A stretch of DNA of 5,785 nucleotides from an uncultured Lachnobacterium sp. (GTDB taxonomy: Bacteria; Bacillota; Clostridia; Lachnospirales; Lachnospiraceae). Numbering within the stretch: the first letter of the stretch is position 1; every line of letters begins with the position of its first letter. Shown here one piece after another: positions 1-5,714 of the stretch. The DNA is taken from NCBI GenBank assembly GCA_900552085.1, contig URYB01000179.1, positions 1 to 5,785 of the forward strand, written 5' to 3'. The position numbers and the translations under genes are program-made. Below the pieces are notes generated by a model. That model saw only the letters and a list, made by a program, of their open reading frames with translations, was not told the origin of the DNA and did no database searches.

Positions 1-1372
1 TTTGTTGTGCCCTTTCCCCCCCCCCCAGGAATCCCCCCAGATCTTTTACCGCCATGTTGGTCATCTCGTAAATATTTTTGTCTGCCACGGTAACTGCAAG
101 AGAGCTCTGCTTTAATCGCTGTCCATGACAGGTTGCACAAGGTGTAATGCGCATAAACTGCTCATACTCCTGCTTCATAGTGTCCGAACCTGTCTCGCGG
201 TAACGGCGCTCCACATTTTTGATCAGACCTTCCCAGTTGAGATCATACACGCCTTCTCCACGCTGTCCCTTGTAATGTACCTTGAGAATTCTTCCGTCTC
301 CACCATGAATCAGCATATGACGGATTTCTTTTGGCAGATCACAATACGGTGTGTCCAGAGAAAAACCATATCCTTCAGACAATGCGCGTAACGTAGCATA
401 GGGATAGCTGGACGGGTCTGTGCAGGACTGCCAGCCCATCACCTGAATTGCTCCTTCGGAAATCGAAAGCTTCTTGTCCGGAATCATCAGATTCTCGTCA
501 AACTCCATCTTATAGCCAAGTCCATAACAGGTCGGACAGGCTCCGAACGGATTATTGAAAGAAAAGCTTCGCGGTTCCACCTCGTCAATACTGATTCCGC
601 AATCCGGGCAGGCAAAATTCTGGGAAAAATTCATCGGTTCTCCATCGATCACATCCACGATAGCATTTCCCTCGGACAGATCAAACACATTCTCCAGAGA
701 ATCCGTCAAACGCTTTTCGATTCCCTCCTTAATCACAAGCCGGTCCACCACGATATCAATATTGTGCTTGATATTTTTGTCCATTGGAATCGTCTCAGAC
801 AATTCATACATATTTCCGTCTACGATCACGCGGACATAACCGCTTTTCTTTGCTTTTTCAAAAAGCTTCTGGTGCTCTCCCTTACGTCCTCTGACAACCG
901 GTGCCAGAATCTGTATCCTTGTGCGTTCCGGCAGTTTCATTACCGCATCTACCATCTGATCGATCGTCTGTTTTTCAATTGCACGACCACATTTCGGACA
1001 ATGCGGAATACCAATACGTGCATACAGGAGACGAAAGTAATCATATATTTCAGTCACAGTTCCGACCGTAGAACGCGGGTTACGGTTGGTCGATTTCTGG
1101 TCGATGGATATTGCCGGCGGGAGTCCTTCGATCGATTCCACATTTGGCTTTTCCATCTGACCAAGGAATTGTCTTGCATAGGAAGACAGCGATTCCATAT
1201 AGCGTCTCTGTCCCTCTGCATAAATCGTGTCAAAAGCAAGCGAAGATTTTCCAGAACCGGACAATCCTGTCAGTACCACAAATTCGTCTCTTGGTATATC
1301 AATATCAATCGCTTTCAAATTGTGCTCATTGGCACCTCGTATTTTTATATATTTTCTTTGCTTTTTTGGCAT
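1..1372 (-). CDS. uvrA: Excinuclease ABC subunit A (UvrA), N-terminal part, cut by window edge
   Basis: UvrA is the ATP-dependent damage-sensing subunit of nucleotide-excision repair; it loads UvrB onto damaged DNA in the cytoplasm. Reading the minus strand from the ATG at 1372 gives 457 uninterrupted codons and no stop before the window edge, roughly half of a usual UvrA of about 940 residues. Visible motifs are Walker A GLSGSGKS (residues 36-43), the Q-loop region DQKSTNRNPRSTVGT (from residue 91), a CPKC pair (C125, C128), the first zinc module CPDC...CPTC (C255, C258, C279, C282), and TPCATCHGQRL (C412, C415). The first ABC signature, the second ATPase half and the C-terminal zinc finger lie outside the window. 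The start is supported by AAGGAG seven bases upstream. It follows uvrB by 35 bp and is presumably cotranscribed with it. The last codons (residues 446-452) are glycine-rich because of G runs that look like sequence error. Family assignment is very secure. Confidence 0.97.
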   Translation of the reverse strand, partial: MPKKQRKYIKIRGANEHNLKAIDIDIPRDEFVVLTGLSGSGKSSLAFDTIYAEGQRRYMESLSSYARQFLGQMEKPNVESIEGLPPAISIDQKSTNRNPRSTVGTVTEIYDYFRLLYARIGIPHCPKCGRAIEKQTIDQMVDAVMKLPERTRIQILAPVVRGRKGEHQKLFEKAKKSGYVRVIVDGNMYELSETIPMDKNIKHNIDIVVDRLVIKEGIEKRLTDSLENVFDLSEGNAIVDVIDGEPMNFSQNFACPDCGISIDEVEPRSFSFNNPFGACPTCYGLGYKMEFDENLMIPDKKLSISEGAIQVMGWQSCTDPSSYPYATLRALSEGYGFSLDTPYCDLPKEIRHMLIHGGDGRILKVHYKGQRGEGVYDLNWEGLIKNVERRYRETGSDTMKQEYEQFMRITPCATCHGQRLKQSSLAVTVADKNIYEMTNMAVKDLGGFLGGGERAQQ

Positions 1373-1407
1373 TGTTTATCTCCTTATCAATCGTAACAAC
1401 GTTACGA
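1373..1407 (-). promoter_or_regulatory. uvrB-uvrA intergenic hairpin and uvrA ribosome binding site
   Basis: Minus-strand reading gives a perfect inverted repeat, ATCGTAAC (1390-1397) and GTTACGAT (1401-1408), separated by three bases. It begins on the last base of the uvrB stop codon. It is followed by AAGGAG (1380-1385 region), correctly spaced for the uvrA ATG. There is no T-tract, so it is not a standard terminator. An mRNA hairpin between cistrons (stability or translation tuning) or a protein-binding palindrome are both possible. The repeat is seen directly; its role is unknown. Confidence 0.6.
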
Positions 1408-3372
1408 TCAGTCTATCTCTCTGAGCATATTCTTCAATGTTACCATCTTGTCACGGTATTCTGCGGCAGCTTCAAAATTCAGCTCAGCAGCCGCTTTCTT
1501 CATCTTCTTCTGAATATCTCCAATAAGTTTCTCCAGTTCTTTGCGACTCATGGATTCCGGATCCTTGTCGAATTCCATCTCCTCCGCAGCAACCTTTTTC
1601 GATATGGCAATGAGATCACGCACCGATTTCTGAATCGTTGTCGGTGTGATTCCATGTTCCTCATTGTACTGTTGTTGGACTTCGCGCCGGCGTTTTGTCT
1701 CGTCGATTGCCACGCGCATGGAATCCGTAATTTTATCCGCATACATGATCACATGACCCTCGCTGTTTCGCGCCGCACGGCCAATTGTCTGAATCAGAGA
1801 AGTCTCCGAACGCAGGAAACCTTCTTTGTCTGCATCGAGAATTGCAACCAGTGTAATCTCCGGTATATCCAGTCCCTCTCGCAACAGGTTGATACCGACA
1901 AGCACATCAAACACATCGAGACGCAGATCACGAATGATCTCCGCCCGTTCCAATGTGTCAATATCGGAATGCAGATACTTCACGCGGATTCCCAGTTCTC
2001 CCATATACTGTGTCAAATCCTCCGCCATACGCTTGGTCAATGTCGTGATCAGCACTTTATGTACGTCACCGATCAGTTCATCAATCTGTCCTTCTACCGG
2101 ACGCACGGAAATCTCCGGATCTAAAAGTCCTGTCGGACGAATAATCTGTTCTACCCGCAGAAGCTCGTGTTCCTGCTCATACACATTCGGCGTAGCCGAA
2201 ACAAATAACATCTGATCGATCTTGCTTTCAAATTCTTCAAAATTAAGCGGACGGTTATCCAATGCCGACGGAAGACGGAATCCATAATCCACAAGGGTTG
2301 TCTTTCTCGAACGGTCTCCGGCATACATTCCCCGCACCTGTGGAATCGTGATATGTGACTCATCCACAATAATCAGAAAGTCATCCGGAAAATAGTCAAT
2401 TAACGTCTCTGGCATCTCCCCCTCGGCACGTCCGGCAAGATGACGCGAATAGTTCTCAATTCCACTGCAGAATCCGGTTTCTTTCATCATCTCGATATCA
2501 AAATTTGTCCGCTCCGCGATACGCTGCGCTTCGAGAAGTTTATCTTCACCTTTAAAATACTTCACCCGTTCCTCGAGCTCCGCTTCAATGCGGTCACATG
2601 CCGCGTTCATTTTCTCCTGCGGAACCACATAATGCGATGCTGGGAAAATTGCAACATGCTGCAGAAGACATTTAATCTCCCCTGTCAGAACATCTACCTC
2701 GGTAATCCGGTCAATCTCATCGCCAAAAAACTCCACGCGCACTGCCGTATCGGTATTGTTTGCCGGAAAAATTTCCAAAACATCTCCATGCACCCGGAAA
2801 GTACCGCGCTTGAAATCCATCTCATTACGCGTATATTGCATATCGATCAATCCCTTGATCACATCGTCCCGATCAATCTCCATACCAGGGCGCAGGGAAA
2901 CCATCATATTCATATAGTCATCCGGACTACCAATTCCATAAATGCAGGATACCGATGCGACAATGATAACATCTTTTCTCTCCGCCAAAGCAGCCGTCGC
3001 CGAAAGACGCAGCTTGTCAATCTCATCATTAATCGAAGAATCTTTTGCTATATAAGTATCCGACTGCGGCACATATGCCTCCGGCTGGTAATAATCGTAA
3101 TAAGATACAAAGTACTCTACTGCATTTTCGGGGAAAAATTCCTTCATCTCACCATACAACTGTCCTGCAAGTGTTTTATTATGTGAAATAATCAGCGTCG
3201 GTTTATTCAGTGCCTGGATAACATTCGCCATCGTAAATGTCTTACCGGAACCGGTAACACCAAGCAAAGTCTCAAACTGATTGCCTTCTTTAAAACCCTG
3301 TACTAATTTTTCAATTGCCTGCGGCTGATCGCCGGTCGGCTGATATTTACTATGCAAAACAAAATGATCCAT
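1408..3372 (-). CDS. uvrB: Excinuclease ABC subunit B (UvrB)
   Basis: UvrB is the damage-verifying helicase-like subunit of nucleotide-excision repair: UvrA delivers it to lesions, and it then recruits UvrC for incision. The 654-residue protein is full length for the family. Motifs in order are Walker A GVTGSGKT (38-45), the DNA-clamping beta-hairpin YYDYYQPEAYVP (91-102), the Walker B motif DESH (337-340), the SAT motif (392-394), helicase motif VI QTIGRAARN (528-536), and a C-terminal UVR domain (about 609-645) that contacts UvrC or UvrA. The ATG at 3372 is preceded by GGGAG seven bases upstream and gives the normal N-terminus with the QPTGDQPQAI segment (residues 11-20). It is the first gene of a uvrB-uvrA operon, the usual Firmicutes order. 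An extended -10 promoter and LexA-like palindromes upstream suggest SOS control. No anomalies are seen. Confidence 0.99.
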   Translation of the reverse strand: MDHFVLHSKYQPTGDQPQAIEKLVQGFKEGNQFETLLGVTGSGKTFTMANVIQALNKPTLIISHNKTLAGQLYGEMKEFFPENAVEYFVSYYDYYQPEAYVPQSDTYIAKDSSINDEIDKLRLSATAALAERKDVIIVASVSCIYGIGSPDDYMNMMVSLRPGMEIDRDDVIKGLIDMQYTRNEMDFKRGTFRVHGDVLEIFPANNTDTAVRVEFFGDEIDRITEVDVLTGEIKCLLQHVAIFPASHYVVPQEKMNAACDRIEAELEERVKYFKGEDKLLEAQRIAERTNFDIEMMKETGFCSGIENYSRHLAGRAEGEMPETLIDYFPDDFLIIVDESHITIPQVRGMYAGDRSRKTTLVDYGFRLPSALDNRPLNFEEFESKIDQMLFVSATPNVYEQEHELLRVEQIIRPTGLLDPEISVRPVEGQIDELIGDVHKVLITTLTKRMAEDLTQYMGELGIRVKYLHSDIDTLERAEIIRDLRLDVFDVLVGINLLREGLDIPEITLVAILDADKEGFLRSETSLIQTIGRAARNSEGHVIMYADKITDSMRVAIDETKRRREVQQQYNEEHGITPTTIQKSVRDLIAISKKVAAEEMEFDKDPESMSRKELEKLIGDIQKKMKKAAAELNFEAAAEYRDKMVTLKNMLREID

Positions 3373-3392
3373 ATATGCTCTCCCGCTCTCTC

Positions 3393-3405
3393 GAACTTAT
3401 CGTTC
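3393..3405. promoter_or_regulatory. Second GAAC/GTTC palindrome at the uvrB transcription start
   Basis: GAAC-TTATC-GTTC lies five bases downstream of the uvrB -10 box, so it covers the expected transcription start, a classic repressor position. The half-sites match those of the Firmicutes LexA (DinR) box, but the spacer is five bases instead of the usual four. It may be a weak or secondary LexA site, or a different dyad operator. The palindrome is seen directly; the assignment is inference. Confidence 0.35.
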
Positions 3406-3410
3406 CCCTA

Positions 3411-3439
3411 ATTATAACAAAGTATGAAAAAAAAGTACA
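3411..3439 (-). promoter_or_regulatory. uvrBA promoter, extended -10 type
   Basis: On the minus strand TGTTATAAT (3419-3411) is a perfect SigA -10 hexamer, TATAAT, with an upstream TG extension. At 17-bp spacing the -35 position reads TGTACT (3439-3434), a poor match that falls inside the stem of the upstream gene's terminator; the extended -10 could compensate. The expected start is about 33-38 bases upstream of the uvrB ATG. No alternative promoter is visible in the gap. Confidence 0.75.
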
Positions 3440-3475
3440 GAACAAAATCGAACCTTTGTTCTGTACTCTTTTTTT
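3427..3475 (-). terminator. Rho-independent terminator of the deacetylase gene (potentially bidirectional)
   Basis: A perfect 13-bp stem pairs 3434-3446 (AGTACAGAACAAA) with 3455-3467 (TTTGTTCTGTACT) around an 8-base loop. On the minus strand it starts seven bases after the deacetylase TAA and is followed by eight T (3434-3427). On the plus strand it is followed by seven T (3469-3475), so it could also stop transcription from the opposite direction. The stem is long but rather AT-rich. Confidence 0.9.
3449..3462. promoter_or_regulatory. Candidate LexA (Cheo/DinR) box upstream of uvrBA
   Basis: CGAACCTTTGTTCT contains GAAC-N4-GTTC, the core of the Firmicutes LexA operator (CGAAC-N4-GTTCG type). 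It is about ten bases upstream of the -35 position of the uvrB promoter. The uvrBA operon is an established SOS regulon member in Bacillus subtilis, which makes the assignment plausible. The box overlaps the loop and one arm of the deacetylase terminator, so part of its dyad symmetry may be coincidental to the hairpin. Confidence 0.6.
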
Positions 3476-4649
3476 ACTTTCGAAAACTATAATAAAGACA
3501 TCCGTCTTTCATTCCGCCCCTGCATTCCGCCAGTTCACTGACCGTCACAAGCTGATATCCCCGCTCCACCAGCGTTGGGATGATCGTCGTGGAAGCATTG
3601 GCTGTTGCCTCGTATAAATCATGCATCAAAACAATATCTCCGTCTTTTACATGATCCAGCACTGCGGTCTTCGTACTTGCTGCATTGCGTGTTCTCCAGT
3701 CAAGCGTATCGATCGACCACAGAATCATCGGCATGCCTGTCTGGCTTTTTACCATATTATTGACGGCACCTCCTGGTGGACGCATCACGATTGGAGCTGT
3801 CCCCGTTATCTTCTTTACCGCTACATTTGTCCAGCTGACCTGATTTCTTATCCCAGCAGCATCCGCCCGTGTCAGGATTTTATGCTCATAAGTATGATTA
3901 CCGATTTCACAGCCCATTCCATATGCCTTCTTTACGGTATCGGAATACATCGGTACACGATTTCCCACGACAAAAAATGTGGCAACCGAATTATTTTCCT
4001 TAAGTGTCTTTAAAATGCGTGGTGTATAGATTGACGGTCCATCATCATAAGTCAAAGCAACCATCTTCTTATTTTTGTCGATTTTTCGCAGCAAAACGCC
4101 TTTTTCACTAAAATAGCATAAATAGTGGGATATTGTTTTCTTTCCGGTTACCATTTTACCGTTTTTCGGAGAAAAATAATATTTTTTCCCATTGATCGTG
4201 CGCCATCCGGTCTTGCGCTTTCCGTTGTCTGCAAAATAATAGGTTGCCTTGCCGACTTTTCTTTTCCCAACATAGGCCTTGCCGCTTTTGCCGAAATAAT
4301 ACTTACTTCCGTTTACGGTCTTCCATGTATTTTTAAGTTTAACGCCATCCTTATAGTAAAACAAATTACCGTTCTCATCACGAATCAGCCCCTGCAATAC
4401 CGGCTGTGGTTCCACCGTATCAGGCTCATCCGCGCCCGGATTCTCGTTATCCGGCATTGCTGTATCCGTATTTTCACAATCGGAATCTTTGACATCCGAA
4501 ATCACCGGATCTGTGTGATTCTCTCCTCCCGCTTCGGCAGCACGGACCGTCTCCGAAGCCGCACTGCTGACCGTTTCAAGCGGACTGATCAGTGTCAACG
4601 CCAATACCAATACCATAACCAATCTCTGAATGATTTTTCTCATACGCAT
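3474..4649 (-). CDS. Exported polysaccharide deacetylase (NodB, CE4) with wall-binding repeats
   Basis: This 391-residue protein is predicted to remove N-acetyl groups from a wall or extracellular glycan, probably peptidoglycan amino sugars. A basic N-terminus (MRMRKIIQR) and a hydrophobic stretch (about 10-24) with SSA-A near residues 28-32 form a signal peptide. An acidic linker (about 40-85) follows. Next come about five 20-21-residue repeats (87-188) with the NGxxYYF...G pattern of choline/glucan-binding (CW_binding_1-like) modules. A complete NodB domain (about 195-375) has TYDDGP (200-205; D202, D203), the metal ligands H252 and H256 in NHTYEH, RPPGG (290-294), WSIDTLDW (311-318) and catalytic-acid H343 in LMHD. 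All expected catalytic residues are present; motif 3 has Gly where an aromatic residue is common. The substrate cannot be fixed by sequence. Two starts are possible: M1 (GAGGTG ten bases upstream) or M3 at 4643 (GGGGG six bases upstream). It is monocistronic, with a terminator directly after the stop, and divergent from the DUF11 gene. Confidence 0.93.
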   Translation of the reverse strand: MRMRKIIQRLVMVLVLALTLISPLETVSSAASETVRAAEAGGENHTDPVISDVKDSDCENTDTAMPDNENPGADEPDTVEPQPVLQGLIRDENGNLFYYKDGVKLKNTWKTVNGSKYYFGKSGKAYVGKRKVGKATYYFADNGKRKTGWRTINGKKYYFSPKNGKMVTGKKTISHYLCYFSEKGVLLRKIDKNKKMVALTYDDGPSIYTPRILKTLKENNSVATFFVVGNRVPMYSDTVKKAYGMGCEIGNHTYEHKILTRADAAGIRNQVSWTNVAVKKITGTAPIVMRPPGGAVNNMVKSQTGMPMILWSIDTLDWRTRNAASTKTAVLDHVKDGDIVLMHDLYEATANASTTIIPTLVERGYQLVTVSELAECRGGMKDGCLYYSFRK

Positions 4650-4673
4650 CCCCCTGTTCCACCTCTGTTTTGC

Positions 4674-4707
4674 CTGACCGAAATGATACTTATCTTCTGT
4701 CGGTCAG
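4674..4707. repeat. Inverted repeat in the deacetylase leader
   Basis: CTGACCGA (4674-4681) and TCGGTCAG (4700-4707) form a perfect 8-bp dyad with an 18-base spacer. It lies 25-58 bases upstream of the deacetylase ATG, probably within its 5' leader or promoter. It could be a dimeric regulator site or an mRNA hairpin. Next to it, GATGGTT is repeated in tandem at 4707-4713 and 4715-4721. No T-tract follows, so it is not a terminator. Function unknown. Confidence 0.5.
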
Positions 4708-4742
4708 ATGGTTCGATGGTTTTCCTCTAATCATCTATGTTT

Positions 4743-4771
4743 ATCATACAAGAAGCGCTCCCGGAATACCA
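4743..4771 (-). promoter_or_regulatory. Weak candidate promoter of the deacetylase gene
   Basis: On the minus strand TATGAT (4748-4743) resembles a SigA -10 box. The -35 position at 17-bp spacing reads TGGTAT, a weak match; a better hexamer, TTGATG (4775-4770), is 21 bp away and too far for normal spacing. A start here would leave a leader of about 85 bases containing the inverted repeat at 4674-4707. This is the best candidate in the region but is not convincing. Confidence 0.25.
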
Positions 4772-4781
4772 TCAAGTTTTG

Positions 4782-4815
4782 TTAAAGAATTTCTTAATAT
4801 CACTTAAGGAATTTC
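4782..4815. repeat. 12-bp direct repeat in the divergent intergenic region
   Basis: TTAAAGAATTTC (4782-4793) and TTAAGGAATTTC (4804-4815) match at 11 of 12 bases and start 22 bp apart, about two helical turns. A further TTAA at 4794 gives three TTAA motifs spaced 12 and 10 bp, so they face the same side of the DNA. This layout is typical of response-regulator sites such as PhoP-like boxes, but the hexamers do not clearly match one named family. The repeat lies just upstream of and into the DUF11 promoter region. Confidence 0.45.
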
Positions 4816-4831
4816 ATGCATATCTTATAGT
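4802..4831 (+). promoter_or_regulatory. Candidate promoter of the DUF11 gene, SigK-like
   Basis: CATATCTTA (4819-4827) fits the mother-cell sporulation sigma factor SigK -10 pattern CATA-N3-TA. An AC (4802-4803) lies 15 bases upstream, close to the SigK -35 signature. A start near 4834 would give a leader of about 30 bases ending in the ribosome binding site. A housekeeping alternative is TATAGT (4826-4831), but its -35 position (CTTAAG) is poor. The SigK pattern has only six fixed -10 bases and could occur by chance in this AT-rich stretch. Confidence 0.35.
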
Positions 4832-4846
4832 GTACCCGCATATATG

Positions 4847-4855
4847 AAAAGGAGG
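4847..4855 (+). promoter_or_regulatory. Strong ribosome binding site of the DUF11 gene
   Basis: AAAAGGAGG, a near-perfect Shine-Dalgarno sequence, ends seven bases before the ATG at 4863. It fixes the start codon and therefore confirms that the protein has no N-terminal signal peptide. Its strength suggests high expression. Confidence 0.9.
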
Positions 4856-4862
4856 AAAAATT

Positions 4863-5714
4863 ATGCCAAGATTTACAAATCAGGCTCAATTGCGTTACGG
4901 CAATTCCGTAACAAATTCAAACATTGCTGTAGGGGAAATTCTTGAAGTACTTTCCATGACCAAGACTGCTGTACGGGACCAATATAATCCAAACGGACCT
5001 ATCACCTATGTCATCAGCATTCTGAATTCAGGCACACTCCCAATGAACGGTCTTACTCTGACCGACAACCTTGGAGCTTACGCTTCCGGGACAGCCACGC
5101 TGACTCCTCTTAACTATCTTGCTGACTCTGTAAAATATTATGTAAATGGGGTTTTGCAGACCACACCAACCGTTACCGCAGGACCGCCGCTCTCCATTAC
5201 GGGAATCAATGTTCCTGCCGGAGGCAATGCGATCATTGCCTATGAAACACAGACAAATGCGTTTGCCCCTCTACAAAGTGAATCAGCAATCACAAATATC
5301 GTCACTGCGGAGGGTGGAGGAATCACTTCCATCACCGCAGAAGAAACCGTCGGTGTTGTCGCCGCTCCAATTCTTGCAATCACCAAGTCTGTCAGCCCGG
5401 TCCCGGTTACTGAAAACGGAACTCTGACCTACACGTTCCAGATTCAGAACTCCGGTAATACCGCTGCCGATGCCGCAGCCGGAATTGTTGTCACTGATAC
5501 TTTCACGCCTCGCCTGTCCAACCTGACTGCAACGCTGAACGGCACAGCGCTTGTACTGAATACCGACTATACTTACGATGAAACGACCGGCGAATTTGCA
5601 ACTGTCGCCGGACGTATCACCGTGCCGGCCGCAACCTTTATCACAAATCCGGCAACCGGCACGATCAGCACCGATCCGGGAGTCACCACCCTCACGATTT
5701 CCGGAACCATCTAA
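4863..5714 (+). CDS. Leaderless DUF11-repeat protein, probable self-assembling structural protein
   Basis: The 283-residue protein has two Ig-like beta-sandwich units of the DUF11 conserved-repeat type. Unit 1 is about residues 28-166 (MTKTAV, ITYVISILNSGT, GLTLTDNLGAY, ITN at 143-145). Unit 2 is about 168-283 (AITKSVSPVPVTENGTLTYT, FQIQNSGNT, IVVTDTF). It is Thr/Ala/Asn-rich, has no Cys or Trp, and no signal peptide, membrane segment or LPXTG anchor. The start is secured by AAAAGGAGG. Residues 4-24 (FTNQAQLRYG..VTNSNIAVG) resemble the closing hairpin of unit 1 (residues 143-164), whereas unit 2 stops at ISGTI without such a hairpin. Subunits might therefore join head to tail by strand donation. 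DUF11-type domains often form Lys-Asn isopeptide bonds; K34 with N145, and K175 with N6 of a neighbour, are candidates. The gene stands alone, divergent from a wall deacetylase. A spore-surface or other assembled layer is inference; a phage or S-layer-like component is an alternative. The DUF11-like fold is fairly secure, the role is not. Confidence 0.8.
   Translation: MPRFTNQAQLRYGNSVTNSNIAVGEILEVLSMTKTAVRDQYNPNGPITYVISILNSGTLPMNGLTLTDNLGAYASGTATLTPLNYLADSVKYYVNGVLQTTPTVTAGPPLSITGINVPAGGNAIIAYETQTNAFAPLQSESAITNIVTAEGGGITSITAEETVGVVAAPILAITKSVSPVPVTENGTLTYTFQIQNSGNTAADAAAGIVVTDTFTPRLSNLTATLNGTALVLNTDYTYDETTGEFATVAGRITVPAATFITNPATGTISTDPGVTTLTISGTI

Noticed and set aside
764..1396. Plus-strand open frame of 210 codons opposite uvrA
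   Set aside because: It is antisense to the UvrA Walker A and Q-loop regions and has no independent support.
1111..2124. Long plus-strand open frame of 337 codons opposite uvrB/uvrA
   Set aside because: It runs antisense across two well-supported genes, crosses their junction, has no ribosome binding site, and is rich in Cys, His, Arg and Ser like a shadow frame.
2440..3186. Plus-strand open frame of 248 codons opposite uvrB
   Set aside because: It is entirely antisense to conserved UvrB motifs, with no recognisable domain or ribosome binding site.
3281..3420. Riboswitch or other structured RNA ahead of uvrB
   Set aside because: The leader is only about 35 bases after the mapped -10 box, too short, and shows only the 4-bp dyad.
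4125..4730. Plus-strand open frame of 201 codons opposite the deacetylase
   Set aside because: It lies opposite the repeat region and signal peptide, which have clear family features; its hydrophobic look follows from the complementary codons.
4744..4752. SigE-like -10 (CATACAAG) on the plus strand
   Set aside because: It is about 115 bases upstream of the DUF11 gene and has no matching -35 at the right spacing.
4863..5714. LPXTG-anchored adhesin or pilin
   Set aside because: DUF11 repeats occur in surface adhesins, but this protein has no signal peptide, sorting signal or hydrophobic tail, and the ribosome binding site fixes the start.
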